A DNA stretch of 64,000 bases from CATQGW01 sp965262235. Lineage in GTDB: Bacteria > Chloroflexota > Dehalococcoidia > Bin125. Both the position numbers and the translations under genes were made by a program. Of this stretch, positions 37,182 through 46,930 are shown one piece after another. The notes beneath the pieces are model-generated. The model made no database searches, was not told where the DNA came from, and worked only from the letters and a program-made list of their open reading frames with translations. Each line of letters opens with the position of its first letter. Within the stretch, counting starts at the first letter, position 1. The stretch is taken from the NCBI GenBank assembly GCA_965262235.1, contig OZ253504.1, positions 2,480,001-2,544,000 on the forward strand, given 5' to 3'.

Positions 37182-38672
37182 TCACTGAACGGGAATGGCG
37201 AGCGGAGCCACGATCGTGATTGCGAAGCGCAACGCCGCCGAGCTTCCATCGATATCGGTCACGCGGTAAGTCATCGCATACTCGCCCGCCGCCGTTGGTG
37301 TGCCGCTCAGCGTCCGGGTCTGGGCATCAAACGCGAGACCTGCCGGGAGCGCGCCGTCAGCGTCCGCCAGGCTATAACGCAAGCGGCCGTTGCCCCCGGT
37401 TGCCGCTGGCAACGTGAACGGGCTGATCGGCATGTCGGAGCGGAAGGGCTGCGAGGAGACTGTCTGCTCGCCAAACGTCGGGGTGGAGTTGGCGATGATC
37501 TCGCCGACGGCGACATCAAAGCCGTCATGCGAGAAATTCCCGCGCAACCTGGCCGTGTGGCTCAGCGAAATGGACGAGCTCCCCGACCCGGTCGGGGTCA
37601 GGACAATTCGTTCGCTGACGGAGCGTCCAGCCTCTACCGTCACCGTACTCGCGGCAGGCGCGGCGTTGGAGGCCGTGATCGTGACGGTCGTGGGGGCCGG
37701 GGCAGCCGCCGGCATCCAGGCGACGACCGAGTGGTCGCTCGCGTCGTAGATCAGATGCACGTTGACGGGCGGTGAAGTGAACGAATTGCCGCCGAGCGAT
37801 AGTTTCCACAGCCTGGAGAGATTGTCAAAGACGCCGTCCTGCAGCTCAGTGAGCTGATTGTCGTTGAGATACAGGTCTTCCAGTTCGGTGAGTTGGTTGA
37901 ACACGCCGTCGGGCAGCGCGGTGAGCTGATTGCTCGTGAGCCACAACCACCGCAGCTTGGAGAGTTGGTCGAAGAGGCCGTTGCGCAGCGAGCCGAGCTG
38001 ATTATTGCCGAGGTGCAGCCTCTGCAGGCTGGGGAGTTGGTCGAAGACGCCGCTCGGCAGCGAACTGAGCTGGTTCGTGCCGAGCTTCAGCGACAGCAGG
38101 ATCGGGAGTTGGTCGAAGACGCCGTTGGGCAGTGAGTTGAGCTGACTGCTCTGGATGTACAGCCCCAGCAGGCTGGAGAGTTGGTCGAAGATACCGCTGG
38201 ACAGTGAGGCGAACTGTTGGCGTTCGAGGTCCAGCACCAGCAGGCTCGAGAGCTGGTCGAAGATGCCGCTGGGCAGTGAGCTGAACTGATTCCCGTGGAA
38301 GGACAGGACCAGCAGGCTCGAGAGTTGGTCGAAGACGCCGCTGGGCAGCGAGCTGAAACGATCTCCGTCGAGGTACAGCTGCTCCAGGTTGGAGAGTGGG
38401 TCGAAGACGCCGGCCGGCAGCTCGATATGCTCGACACTCGCCGCTTGCTTGTAGTATCCCGTAGCTCCGGTCAGCCTCAACGACGTCAATCCCGTCAGCC
38501 CGGCGAAGTCCGTCGCGCCGAAGGCCTCCCCGCAGTCGGCTAGCAGGGTGCGCCGAACAACGGGCCGATGGGGATTTGGTGGCCCCTGCGTCGCCGATGC
38601 GCCGGCAACGCCGGTTCGGATCGCGCGTGCTGGGACCCGCGCGTCCGCGCCGTCCGGGCTCAAACGGGGCAC
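37182..38672 (-). CDS. Leucine-rich-repeat protein with putative-Ig domain
   Basis: 496 residues. Nine 24-residue repeats follow the pattern L-P-x-G-V-F-D-Q-L-x-x-L-x-x-L-x-L-x-x-N-Q-L-x-S (about residues 85-305). After a linker (ITASNAAPAASTVTVEAGRS), a beta-rich region leads to a putative-Ig domain with GRLRYSLADADGALPAGLAF and RTLSGTPTAAGEYAMTYRV. These are surface or secreted binding proteins. The N-terminal 30 residues from the GTG at 38672 look scrambled and there is no signal peptide, although LLADCGEAFGATD fits the usual mature N-terminus, so the export signal has probably been lost by a shift upstream. Fragments of sister genes are at 37030 and 41850. Confidence 0.8.
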   Translation of the reverse strand: MPRLSPDGADARVPARAIRTGVAGASATQGPPNPHRPVVRRTLLADCGEAFGATDFAGLTGLTSLRLTGATGYYKQAASVEHIELPAGVFDPLSNLEQLYLDGDRFSSLPSGVFDQLSSLLVLSFHGNQFSSLPSGIFDQLSSLLVLDLERQQFASLSSGIFDQLSSLLGLYIQSSQLNSLPNGVFDQLPILLSLKLGTNQLSSLPSGVFDQLPSLQRLHLGNNQLGSLRNGLFDQLSKLRWLWLTSNQLTALPDGVFNQLTELEDLYLNDNQLTELQDGVFDNLSRLWKLSLGGNSFTSPPVNVHLIYDASDHSVVAWMPAAAPAPTTVTITASNAAPAASTVTVEAGRSVSERIVLTPTGSGSSSISLSHTARLRGNFSHDGFDVAVGEIIANSTPTFGEQTVSSQPFRSDMPISPFTLPAATGGNGRLRYSLADADGALPAGLAFDAQTRTLSGTPTAAGEYAMTYRVTDIDGSSAALRFAITIVAPLAIPVQ

Positions 38673-39201
38673 GACTCGGTGTTTGGGCTACGGCCACGGC
38701 CGTCGCCAGCGGGTTCGAGACATCGTTGCTCTCCGAGCACGTCGTCGGCTGCGCGCTGCAGGGACCGCAGGAGTGCGATTCCACGCCGACAGCTCGTGTA
38801 AACCTGCAAGCATCGGACGCACACATGTTCACGTACACTGCCGAATCATGCTACCGGCCATCACCCGTGACCAAACAGACACGTTTCAGAGCCCGGGAGC
38901 AATTGCCGGTTCGCAGAAACGCTCGATCTGGACATGGATTCGCATTGCCACCTGCTCCACTCCATCTACGAGAGGCCGATTCAGCCGCAATGCACTTTGC
39001 CACCCCTTCCCGCCAGGTCATCCAAGGCCATCGCTGACATGGCCTCAGCCCGCACCTGCCGCACGCAGACAGATCACCCATCACATGGGCTGTTGGCCAA
39101 CGCCATCCGGTCTTACGTCGCGCGCACGTTCGCCTCGGGCCGGTAAGCTGAGACGTCCACTAGGTTGAGCACATCATCCGGATCTTGAAAAGAGAACTCG
39201 C
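38673..39201. other. Upstream region of LRR and OLD genes
   Basis: About 530 bp. The left part may contain the scrambled signal-peptide region of the LRR gene. The right part should hold the promoter of the OLD gene. No RNA gene or convincing coding frame seen. Confidence 0.4.
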
Positions 39202-41733
39202 ATGCGCCTGAAGGCCGTGTACGTGCGATCTTATCGCGCCTTCAACTACGACTACTTGCGGAAGAGCCATCCTGGCGCGAAGCCGGACCCATGGGACCTA
39301 ATGGAAGATGGAACATTCTATCCATATGTCACCATGGACATCGACTCAACGCTTACCTGCGTCGTCGGCGCGAATGAATCGGGCAAGAGTCAGCTCCTCG
39401 ACGCGATAGAGTGCGCGTTAGGCATGAGGCTCCCAACACCGGCGGACTTCTGTCGCTACTCATCCTACTTCACCGTTTCGGAAGAGATGCGTCTGCCGGA
39501 GTTCGGTCTCCATTTCGAGAGCCTGACCGACGAGGAATCGAGCAAGATCATCGGGATTCTGGATCGGGAGGAAGCCGGGCGGATCGATTCGTTCCGGGTA
39601 TTTCGGACTCATCCAAACGAGGTCATTCTCTTTCTTGAGGGAAAGGCGTACCCGGTAGGAAATGCCGGCGCGATCAGCGAACTCGATAGGCTTCTCCCCG
39701 ATGTACTTCGGATTGAACCCGAACGTGCTCTTCCCGATAGCGTGACGATCAAGTTTCTCGCCTCTGCGAATGCGAACAGTGCATCGAGCCGGATCCCACG
39801 CCGACCGGAACGTCTAGCGCTGTTCGACACTGTCGCCGAGAAAGCACAGAGCCTCTTCGACCAACTCGGGGATCCGCCCACTTTCGGCGAGACTACCCGC
39901 AGCATCATCGAGGCAACGCATCCACGGAGCGTGTTCAGCGAGCGCGAAGAGGCCGACCACGCCCACCAACAAGAGCTTGCACGTGATCTCTTGATAACTG
40001 TCGGCGGAATCGATCCGGGAGCGTTCGACCAACTGCACAGTGCGCTTCGAGGCGGCGACGAAGGCCTCGTCAACGGGATCAAGGCTCGCATGAACGCGCA
40101 GCTCGAACACTCGCTGAACTTGGCCAAATGGTGGACCCAAGACAACCAGTTCCGCCTAGCTGTTGATGTACGTGACTTCGACATCGTACTGACGATCCGT
40201 GACAAGACTGGCAGTGAGTATTCCTTCGCTGAACGGAGTGGCGGACTGAAGTATTTTCTGAGCTACCTGGTTCAGGCATTGACGCATACAAGAGAACGCT
40301 CTCGTTCGGAGATTCTTCTCATGGATGAGCCTGACGCCTATTTGTCGAACCAGGGCCAACAAGACCTGCTGCGAGTTCTTCACGAGTTCACCGAGCCAGT
40401 CGACGACGTACCGGGCGGACAGGTCGTGTTTGTGACCCACTCCCCATTCCTAATCGACAAGAATCGCGGCGACCGGATTCGAGTACTAGACAAGGGTGCC
40501 GGGAGCGAGGGAGTGAGGGTCGTGCGCGATGTGGGGAAGAACCACTTTGAGCCGCTCAGAACAGCGCTTGGAAGCTTCGTCGGAGAGACAGCGTTCATCG
40601 GAAACTGCAACCTGATGGTGGAAGGAATGGCAGACCAGGTGTATCTGGCTGGTCTGTCGGATCTTCTCAGTCGGAACGAGGACATCCCCGCTACAGATTT
40701 CTTGGACCTGAATCGAGTCACCCTGGTTCCAGCCGGATCTGCAAGCCATGTGCCATACCTGGTCTACTTGGCGCGCGGCAGAGATGCGGACAAGCCAGCG
40801 ATCATCGTCTTACTTGATGGGGACCAGGCAGGTGATGAGGCAATCAAGCAGCTGGAGAGAGGTGGGCCTCAACACAAACAGTTGATCCAGCCAAAGCATG
40901 TCGTCCAGATCAAGGCGGACCAAATCGAAGGACTTCGGAGCGACCGCCTTGGCGGCCCTCTAGAAATTGAGGATCTTGTACCAATCGCGGTTGCCGTCGA
41001 AGCTGCCGCGGGCTTCTTAGCCGATATGGGCGTAGAACGCCCGACCGGCCTCTCGTCTTCAGACATTGTAGCGCAAGGGTTGTCGGGGGGCACGGGTGTC
41101 TTCAAGGCAATCCAAGACACGGTTGCGAAATCGAGCGGCGCGTTCCACATGGGGAAGCTGCCATTCGCTCGCCATGTTGTCGACGTATGCAGAAACCATG
41201 ACACTGCGCCAGTGATCGAAATGCGAGCGCGATTCGCTGTGGTCTTCCGGCATCTCACTTCAATGCAACGTGTTGCCGAGCGGGAGCGAGAGAGGGAGAC
41301 GATCTCTGCGCGCGTCGATCGGGAGACCTCGCGATTCATCCGAGATGTGCTTCACACGGCCACAAAGGCAGATGTGAGCATCCTCCTGGAGCGGATCGCA
41401 TCCGTCATTGACCCGTCAATCGACGGAGACAGGCTCGTGATTGAAATCAGACGATTGCGAGAAGAACTCACCCTTGACCTGAACCCCAATGAGCGCATCG
41501 CTGATCACGATGCTCTCCAGAGCAGAATCGAAACCCTGAAGTATGAGGAGCTCCTTGCCGCGCAGCCCAAGGACGATCAACGGAGCAGCGAGTCAACTCC
41601 AGACACGCCCCGGCGGAGCAACGACTCCGACACCGATGGAGCTACGGCATCGCAGGTGGCGACCCAGGCTGGTGGCGGTCGGGCCGAGCCCGAAGTGGGG
41701 TCGAATCAACTCCAAGCATCAGAACCACCGTGA
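39202..41733 (+). CDS. OLD-family ATP-dependent endonuclease
   Basis: 843 residues, intact. An ABC-type ATPase comes first: VGANESGKSQLLDAIE (Walker A, about residues 54-69), FAERSGGLKYFLSYLV (signature), EILLMDEPDAYLS (Walker B) and VVFVTHSPFLID (H-loop). Then a TOPRIM nuclease: LMVEGMADQVYLAGL (catalytic Glu) and IIVLLDGDQAGDEAIKQL (DxD-type acidic motif). The C-terminal 120 residues are helical, ending in a disordered tail. OLD nucleases degrade phage DNA; GajA of Gabija is a member. No UvrD-like GajB follows; instead a second gene overlaps its stop codon (GTGA at 41730) and is truncated. Composition is less GC-rich than the core genes, in line with horizontal acquisition. Confidence 0.93.
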   Translation: MRLKAVYVRSYRAFNYDYLRKSHPGAKPDPWDLMEDGTFYPYVTMDIDSTLTCVVGANESGKSQLLDAIECALGMRLPTPADFCRYSSYFTVSEEMRLPEFGLHFESLTDEESSKIIGILDREEAGRIDSFRVFRTHPNEVILFLEGKAYPVGNAGAISELDRLLPDVLRIEPERALPDSVTIKFLASANANSASSRIPRRPERLALFDTVAEKAQSLFDQLGDPPTFGETTRSIIEATHPRSVFSEREEADHAHQQELARDLLITVGGIDPGAFDQLHSALRGGDEGLVNGIKARMNAQLEHSLNLAKWWTQDNQFRLAVDVRDFDIVLTIRDKTGSEYSFAERSGGLKYFLSYLVQALTHTRERSRSEILLMDEPDAYLSNQGQQDLLRVLHEFTEPVDDVPGGQVVFVTHSPFLIDKNRGDRIRVLDKGAGSEGVRVVRDVGKNHFEPLRTALGSFVGETAFIGNCNLMVEGMADQVYLAGLSDLLSRNEDIPATDFLDLNRVTLVPAGSASHVPYLVYLARGRDADKPAIIVLLDGDQAGDEAIKQLERGGPQHKQLIQPKHVVQIKADQIEGLRSDRLGGPLEIEDLVPIAVAVEAAAGFLADMGVERPTGLSSSDIVAQGLSGGTGVFKAIQDTVAKSSGAFHMGKLPFARHVVDVCRNHDTAPVIEMRARFAVVFRHLTSMQRVAERERERETISARVDRETSRFIRDVLHTATKADVSILLERIASVIDPSIDGDRLVIEIRRLREELTLDLNPNERIADHDALQSRIETLKYEELLAAQPKDDQRSSESTPDTPRRSNDSDTDGATASQVATQAGGGRAEPEVGSNQLQASEPP

Positions 41734-41870
41734 GTCGAAACGGCTCGTTGTCCCTCACGCATGTGTCTCTAGTCGAGGAGTTCGAAATCCACTACGCCCC
41801 GTTCTACCAGCGCTTGACGGAAACCATCAACGAGGTCCGTCGCGCCGAGGGCCTCCCCCCAGTCGGCTAG
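41730..41870 (+). CDS. Truncated partner gene coupled to OLD
   Basis: The GTG overlaps the OLD stop as GTGA, so it was translated with it. The 46 visible residues (VSRNGSLSLTHVSLVEEFEI... INEVRRAEG) look like a normal N-terminus; from about 41850 the sequence becomes a piece of an LRR gene and a TAG ends the frame. Too short to identify the family, but it shows that this OLD system originally had a second component. Confidence 0.6.
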   Translation: MSRNGSLSLTHVSLVEEFEIHYAPFYQRLTETINEVRRAEGLPPVG

Positions 41871-41905
41871 CAGGGTGCGCCGACCAACCGGCTTATGAGG
41901 ATCCG
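41850..41905 (-). repeat. LRR-gene fragment
   Basis: About 50 bp nearly identical to 38524-38572 (GCCTCCCC, then AGTCGGCTAGCAGGGTGCGCCG), which in the LRR gene encodes VRRTLLADCGEA on the minus strand. It is the scar that truncates the OLD partner gene. Confidence 0.75.
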
Positions 41906-42287
41906 TTAGCTGCCGGGGGAACTAGTCGGCGAGCGGCTCATGATGAGTGGCGCCAGCCTCGCGAACCAGAGACTCCAGGACGAGGTCGCTCAGCTCGATC
42001 GACAGCGGACTCAGCGGCGTCGGGTTGTGCATCTGATCCCAGCGCCGAGAGCCCTCCGCCATCTCGGAATCCGTCCATTCCACCTCATCCACCTCAAACG
42101 GGGTCCGCACGCATACGTGCGACGTTGACTCATCGTGGCCTCCTACTCCCGCGGGTCGTCTGTCGCGATTCTGGACGAATTGGCACGGCTCGACCAGGGT
42201 CACCCACGATCAGGCCATCGCGCGCTCACTGCTTGCATCGATTCCGCGCCGAGCCTAGGCTACGCCATCGAACCTGCGGGGGTGTGG
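41906..42287. other. Spacer before the amidase genes
   Basis: About 380 bp. A minus-strand frame ending at 41922 contains EVDEVEWTDSEMAEGSRRWD and LSPLSIELSDLVLESLVREA, which looks protein-like and may be the C-terminal remnant of a gene that followed the lost LRR copy; no start is clear. The plus strand may carry an N-terminal extension of the amidase small subunit (GTG at 42135). Confidence 0.35.
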
Positions 42288-42602
42288 ATGCCGTCTCACT
42301 ATCCGATCGATCCAAGCCGTACCGATCTCGCCCGGGAGTTCATGGCCAACCCCATGGGCCCCCACAGCGTCGCGCTCCAGCGCATCGTCACGCGCATGCG
42401 CGACACCGAAGCGGCCGGCCGCTACGTCCTCGTCACGCGCGTCCCGTACAAAGAGTGGGTCCTCGCGCAGCTCTCCGGCCAGCGCGGCGTTGATCTCACC
42501 CTCAACGAAGACCAGGTCTTCACTTCCATCGAAGACGCAGAGCGCGCAGTGTTCAAACGGCGCTGGGAACTGATCACCGGCGCCCCACTCGGACTCGACT
42601 GA
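42288..42602 (+). CDS. N,N-dimethylformamidase small (alpha) subunit-like
   Basis: 104 residues from the ATG at 42288, which follows GCGGGGG. It resembles the DMFase alpha subunit over its length: REFMANPMGPHSVALQRIVT, EAAGRYVLVTRVPYKEWVL and the C-terminal DAERAVFKRRWELI. An in-frame GTG at 42135 would give 155 residues, but the extra part looks unlike protein. In known DMFases the small subunit wraps the large one in an alpha2-beta2 unit. The large-subunit gene begins 22 bp downstream, so they form an operon. Confidence 0.75.
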   Translation: MPSHYPIDPSRTDLAREFMANPMGPHSVALQRIVTRMRDTEAAGRYVLVTRVPYKEWVLAQLSGQRGVDLTLNEDQVFTSIEDAERAVFKRRWELITGAPLGLD

Positions 42603-42624
42603 TTCAGCGCCGAGGGAGCGATCC

Positions 42625-44856
42625 ATGCTCGAAAAGAAGATCGCGGGCTACAGCAACGAGATCAGCGTCGCTCCCGGCGAACGCATCCGCTTCATGGTGA
42701 GCTGCGAGCCGGGCATCGACCGCTACCAGGCCGACATCGTCCGCCTCTACTCCGGTGATCGCCAGCCCGGCGGACCCGGCTACCGCGACGAACTCCTGCC
42801 ATCGCCCGTCAGCGGCGAGTACCCCGGCCGCACGCAAGAGACCTACTGCGGGTCCTACGCCATCGTGCCCCACGGCCCCGCCTTTGGCGGCCTCAGCGAT
42901 CTCTCCCTCCAGGCCACCATCTTTCCCACCCTCCCCAGCCTCCGCCGCGCCTGCCTCATCTCCAAGATTGACGTCGCCGCCGGTCGCGGCTTCGCCCTCT
43001 GGACCGATCCCGCAGACGGCCTCGTCTTGCAACTCGGAGGCGGCGCCGGGGACCTGCGGGAGTTCGTCCTCGGGCATCCCTTCGTCGCCCGCGAGTGGTA
43101 CTTGGTCAGCGCCACCTACCACGCCGCCAGCGGTGAAGTGCACCTGCGGCAACAGCTGCTGGACTCCTACGCCCGTGACACGTCGAGCGGCGAGGCCAGA
43201 CACACGAGCGAGGCGACCGCTGTCGTCGGCTGCGACGCGCCACTCCTGATCGCGGCCGCCAGCCGTGAAGACGCCCGCGGGAAACCGATCGGGGAGATGA
43301 TCTTCAACGGTCGCATCGAGCGTCCGGTCGTCGCCTCCCGCGCCCTGGAGCGCAGCGAAATCGAAGCCCTCCGCAGCGACGCGGTTCCCCTCGCCCTGCG
43401 CGCCGACATCTGCGCCGCCTGGGACTTCGCCCGCGCGATCGAGACGGACGACATCATCGACATCTCCCCCAACCGCGCCCACGGCCAGCTGATCAACCTC
43501 CCAATTCGCGCCGTGCGCAGCTCCAGCTGGACTGGCGAGGAGCTGAATTTCAGCCACGCGCCGGATCAGTACGCCGCCATCCACTTCCTCGATGACTCGC
43601 TCTACGACTGCGAATGGGACGCCGACTTCGAACTGGAAATCCCCGCCGGCACGCCGAGCGGCCTCTACGCCGCCCGCATCACGGCCGGGGACCAGGAAGA
43701 CCACATCAGCTTCGTCGTGCGCCCGCCCCGTGACCGCGCCACCGCGTCGCTCGCCCTCCTCATCCCCACGGCCAGCTACATGGCATACGGCAACGCCCGC
43801 GGCGCCATCGAGACCGGGGCCGAGCTGCACTCCAACCGCCTCACCACGATCGCGCCGGAGGACCGCTACCTCAACCGCCACCCGGAGTACGGCAACTCCA
43901 TGTACGACTACCACAACGACGGGACGGGCGTCTGTTACTCCTCTCGTCTCCGCCCGCTCGTCAACATCCGCCCGACCCACCCCTGGCTCTGGCAGCTCAG
44001 CGCCGACATGCACCTCGTCGAATGGCTCGAATCGCAAGCCATCCCCTTCGACGTCATCACCGACGAAGACATGCACCAGGACGGCGTCTCACTCCTGGAG
44101 CGCTACGACTGCGTCATGACCTGCAGCCACCCCGAGTACTACTCCACCCCCATGTGGGACGCCGTTCACGCCTTCACCCAGCGCGGCGGCCGGCTGATGT
44201 ACATGGGCGGCAACGGCTTCTACTGGCGCGTCGCCTACCGTGACGACAAGCCCGGTGTCATGGAGATGCGCCGGACCGAAGACGGATCCCGCTCCTGGGC
44301 CAGCGAGCCGGGGGAGTACTACATGGCCTTCAGCGGCGAGTACGGTGGGCTCTGGTGGCGCGCGGGGCGCACCCCGCAGTCCCTCGTCGGCAATGGCTTC
44401 ATCGCCCAGGGGTTCGACCACTCCTCCTTCTTCCGCCGCGCCCCCGGCAGCCACGACCCCCGCGCCGCCTTCATCTTCGAGGGCGTCGACGGCGACATCA
44501 TCGGCGACTTCGGTCTGCTCGGCGGCGGCGCCGCCGGCCTCGAACTGGACTGGGCCAGCCGTGCCTATGGGACGCCACCCCACGCCCTCACCGTCGCTAC
44601 GTCCGAGCAGCACACCGACGCCTACATCCGTGTCAACGAGGACATCGGTCACTTGCTGCTCGCCATCGGGGGACAGGACGATCCCCGGGTGCACGCCGAC
44701 ATAGTCTTTTTCGAGACGCCGCGCGGCGGCGCCGTGTTCTCCACCGGCTCGATCGGTTGGATCGCCTCCCTGTTCCACAACAATCACGACAACAACGTCT
44801 CGCGCATCACGCGCAACGTGCTCGACCGATTCTTGGACACAACCGCGTTCGCGTAG
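42625..44856 (+). CDS. N,N-dimethylformamidase large (beta) subunit-like
   Basis: 743 residues, near the usual 760, with GAGGGAGC before the ATG. It has the laminin-G-like N-terminal half (for example FALWTDPADGLVLQLGGGAG, SATYHAASGEVHLRQQLLDS) and the amidohydrolase-like C-terminal half with SMYDYHNDG, DVITDEDMHQDG and CSHPEYYS. The His-Pro-Glu in the last motif and a Tyr in the first fit the Tyr/His/Glu set that binds mononuclear iron in characterised DMFases. The reaction would be hydrolysis of DMF or a related amide to a formate (or acid) and dimethylamine. A formate dehydrogenase lies 5 kb away. Real substrate unknown. Confidence 0.88.
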   Translation: MLEKKIAGYSNEISVAPGERIRFMVSCEPGIDRYQADIVRLYSGDRQPGGPGYRDELLPSPVSGEYPGRTQETYCGSYAIVPHGPAFGGLSDLSLQATIFPTLPSLRRACLISKIDVAAGRGFALWTDPADGLVLQLGGGAGDLREFVLGHPFVAREWYLVSATYHAASGEVHLRQQLLDSYARDTSSGEARHTSEATAVVGCDAPLLIAAASREDARGKPIGEMIFNGRIERPVVASRALERSEIEALRSDAVPLALRADICAAWDFARAIETDDIIDISPNRAHGQLINLPIRAVRSSSWTGEELNFSHAPDQYAAIHFLDDSLYDCEWDADFELEIPAGTPSGLYAARITAGDQEDHISFVVRPPRDRATASLALLIPTASYMAYGNARGAIETGAELHSNRLTTIAPEDRYLNRHPEYGNSMYDYHNDGTGVCYSSRLRPLVNIRPTHPWLWQLSADMHLVEWLESQAIPFDVITDEDMHQDGVSLLERYDCVMTCSHPEYYSTPMWDAVHAFTQRGGRLMYMGGNGFYWRVAYRDDKPGVMEMRRTEDGSRSWASEPGEYYMAFSGEYGGLWWRAGRTPQSLVGNGFIAQGFDHSSFFRRAPGSHDPRAAFIFEGVDGDIIGDFGLLGGGAAGLELDWASRAYGTPPHALTVATSEQHTDAYIRVNEDIGHLLLAIGGQDDPRVHADIVFFETPRGGAVFSTGSIGWIASLFHNNHDNNVSRITRNVLDRFLDTTAFA

Positions 44857-45105
44857 GAGCCCCGCCTCGGAACTGCGCGCGCCGCAATCGTTCCCCGCTT
44901 GAGGCCCCGCGGCTCGATGCCGTCGCCGCTGAACTCAACGGGCGTCTGCGACAGACGCGGGGCTGGGCGCCACCGTCAGAGAAGTTCGCCGAGGCTGTTG
45001 CGTTGCCCCATTGAGACCGCAGTGGATCGTGCCGGTCCTCGCGCCAGACAGACGGGCAAGGGGCCTCCGCACCCTGAGGTGCGAACGAGCTGCGGGCGTG
45101 TTGGA

Positions 45106-45522
45106 TCAGTCACGCCGCAGGACGATTAGACTGCGGTCGACCCCCAGCTCCCTGGCTGTTTCCGCCGCGAACCGCGACACATCGCTCGCATCGCGGCCGG
45201 CCTCGGGGTAGATGGCCCCGGACGTGAACACACCACTCTCCTCGACCATGCGCTCCCAGTCCGCGGGCGAGTAGCACCAGTTCGGCGGCCCCCAGCTCAA
45301 CTTCAGCTCTTCCGCCAGATCCGGATCGGTCATCACGATCGATTCCGGCATCGGCAGCACCTCGACGCCTTCCCGCACGAAGCCCCATTCGTCCTCGACG
45401 ACTGCCGGACCCGTGGACGCCCCCACCGTCACGTCCAGCACATACGGCGCTCCCGCCCGCGGTGCCTCCCCCATCGCCCGCAGATGCTGCACCACCCCCC
45501 TCACCTCCTGCCGGGAGTCCAA
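45106..45522 (-). CDS. Conserved hypothetical protein, start uncertain
   Basis: 138 residues in the open frame, with ESGVFTSGAIYPEAGRDASD and ARELGVDRSLIVLRRD at the C-terminus and WGPPNWCYSPADWERMV in the middle. A better N-terminus (MTDLRLGPEVERFAAAVGAL from the ATG at 45589) lies in another frame and would join with one base change near 45525, so the gene may carry a frameshift. No recognised domain. It is convergent with the amidase operon. Confidence 0.45.
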   Translation of the reverse strand: MDSRQEVRGVVQHLRAMGEAPRAGAPYVLDVTVGASTGPAVVEDEWGFVREGVEVLPMPESIVMTDPDLAEELKLSWGPPNWCYSPADWERMVEESGVFTSGAIYPEAGRDASDVSRFAAETARELGVDRSLIVLRRD

Positions 45523-45823
45523 CCGAATTCAACGCGCCAACCGCCGCCGCGAAGCGCTCGACCTCCGGCCCGAGCCGGAGGTCAGTCATGGGCGAATCTT
45601 GCGCGCGGGGCTAGAAAGGGCGGTAGCGATCGCGACGATCGGCAAAATGCAGGACCGTTTCGGTAGGACGGTGCAGCTCGTGCCGGTCTGCGGATCGCCG
45701 CGATCCTGGGAGCGGAAACGGACTTCTCGCCCGTGCGTGCCCACGACTCTTCGCTGTTGATAATATGGTCTTTCTACGTGTCCCTTGAACGCATGTCACG
45801 AACTGCCTGGAGGGTGGAGCGTC

Positions 45824-46930
45824 TTGACCGAGGTAAGCAACCCGGATGAGCGAACCACCCACACGATCCCCATTGAGTGGAACTGGGACATGGATGCCAC
45901 AAAGATCTCGCTAAACCTTGGCGATGGTCCCTTTACCGAATTCGCCCTGAAGGGACGATGCAAGCGTTGCTGGGGCGCGCTTAGGGGAAGAAGTGAACCC
46001 GGCGGTCCCGCGACCGGCATACGCTGCCTCGTCTGTGGCATCATATTGGAGGGCGCCCCTGCCGAGGCGGAAGAAAAAAGGACAACCCACGAAGCCTGGT
46101 TCAATGCGCTAAACATGAGGTTGGGGCACCAGCCCAAGTACGGCGATGGGCCATTCATCCGGAAGGTCTTTCCAAGGCTTGATCGGCTTTCCGAGGACGA
46201 GATTCGTGACAGGGTTGCCCATAGCAAGGGCCAATACAAAAGAAGCCCTAAGGGAAGGCTCACCCGCTATGAGTTCCCGGCAGGCTCTCAAGGATGGTTC
46301 TTCCTCCAAGCTAGGGTGCTCATCGATGGAGTATCGCGTGCCACGGACCATCAGAGAGAATCGACCGCGAACTTCCCTAACCATCAGGTCAACGCTGACA
46401 GGTCGCTCACCGTTAGGGTTGATATCGACGGCATAAGCGAGAATCCTCGACACAAGGAACAGGATCTTCTTACGACAGCCGGTTCGCTGCTGGGAAATGG
46501 AATGATCTCCGCCTTCGCGTGCGAACTCGCGCTCAAGGCTATTTCCTTGACGTGTACCGACGAGGCGACCAAGACACACGACCTGCTGGAGCTCTTTGAA
46601 GACTTGCCCCGAGAAAGCCAAGATCGGCTCACAGCAGACTTCTCAACGATCAGGGATGTGCTGGCAAGGAACCGGGGCTCATTCGGGGAGTGGCGGTACT
46701 TTGAGGCCGATGTTGGACGCGCCGCGTTTGGGGGAATGATCGACCCGGAACGCTCACGGTCTCTGGCACAGGCTGCGCGTGTGATCCTGGACGAAGGAGA
46801 ATACGTCGGACTAACGGCAGGCATTCGGGTCCGAGCAAACAGAAAGGACCGTGTGGCTGGAGAGGCGAGGGAACGCTCATACGGGATTGAGATGACGATC
46901 AGGGGAGGAGAGTGGCCGCTACGAGCCTAG
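45824..46930 (+). CDS. Zinc-ribbon and HEPN-like domain protein
   Basis: 368 residues. I chose the TTG at 45824 because GGAGGGTGGAG precedes it closely; an earlier TTG at 45785 is possible. The N-terminal third has a CKRC...CLVC zinc ribbon (about residues 38-70). The C-terminal part is a HEPN-like helical bundle: FACELALKAISLTCTDEATK, THDLLELFEDLPRESQDRL and a final FGEWRYFEAD. HEPN proteins are often RNases or partners of nucleotidyltransferases and are frequent in defence islands; the RNase motif RxxxxH is not clearly present, so this may be a non-catalytic or substrate-binding version. It ends right before a serine-recombinase fragment, so it probably was cargo at the element's edge. Confidence 0.62.
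   Translation: MTEVSNPDERTTHTIPIEWNWDMDATKISLNLGDGPFTEFALKGRCKRCWGALRGRSEPGGPATGIRCLVCGIILEGAPAEAEEKRTTHEAWFNALNMRLGHQPKYGDGPFIRKVFPRLDRLSEDEIRDRVAHSKGQYKRSPKGRLTRYEFPAGSQGWFFLQARVLIDGVSRATDHQRESTANFPNHQVNADRSLTVRVDIDGISENPRHKEQDLLTTAGSLLGNGMISAFACELALKAISLTCTDEATKTHDLLELFEDLPRESQDRLTADFSTIRDVLARNRGSFGEWRYFEADVGRAAFGGMIDPERSRSLAQAARVILDEGEYVGLTAGIRVRANRKDRVAGEARERSYGIEMTIRGGEWPLRA

Noticed and set aside
37850..38430. Regular repeats at DNA level that could be taken for a CRISPR array
   Set aside because: The 72-bp period is the LRR coding repeat (24 codons); repeats are imperfect and there are no unique spacers between identical repeats. No cas genes seen, and the Cas4-like domain at 24 kb is part of a recombination fusion.
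39202..41870. Gabija system
   Set aside because: The OLD/TOPRIM protein fits GajA, but the downstream gene is a 46-residue stub without helicase motifs.
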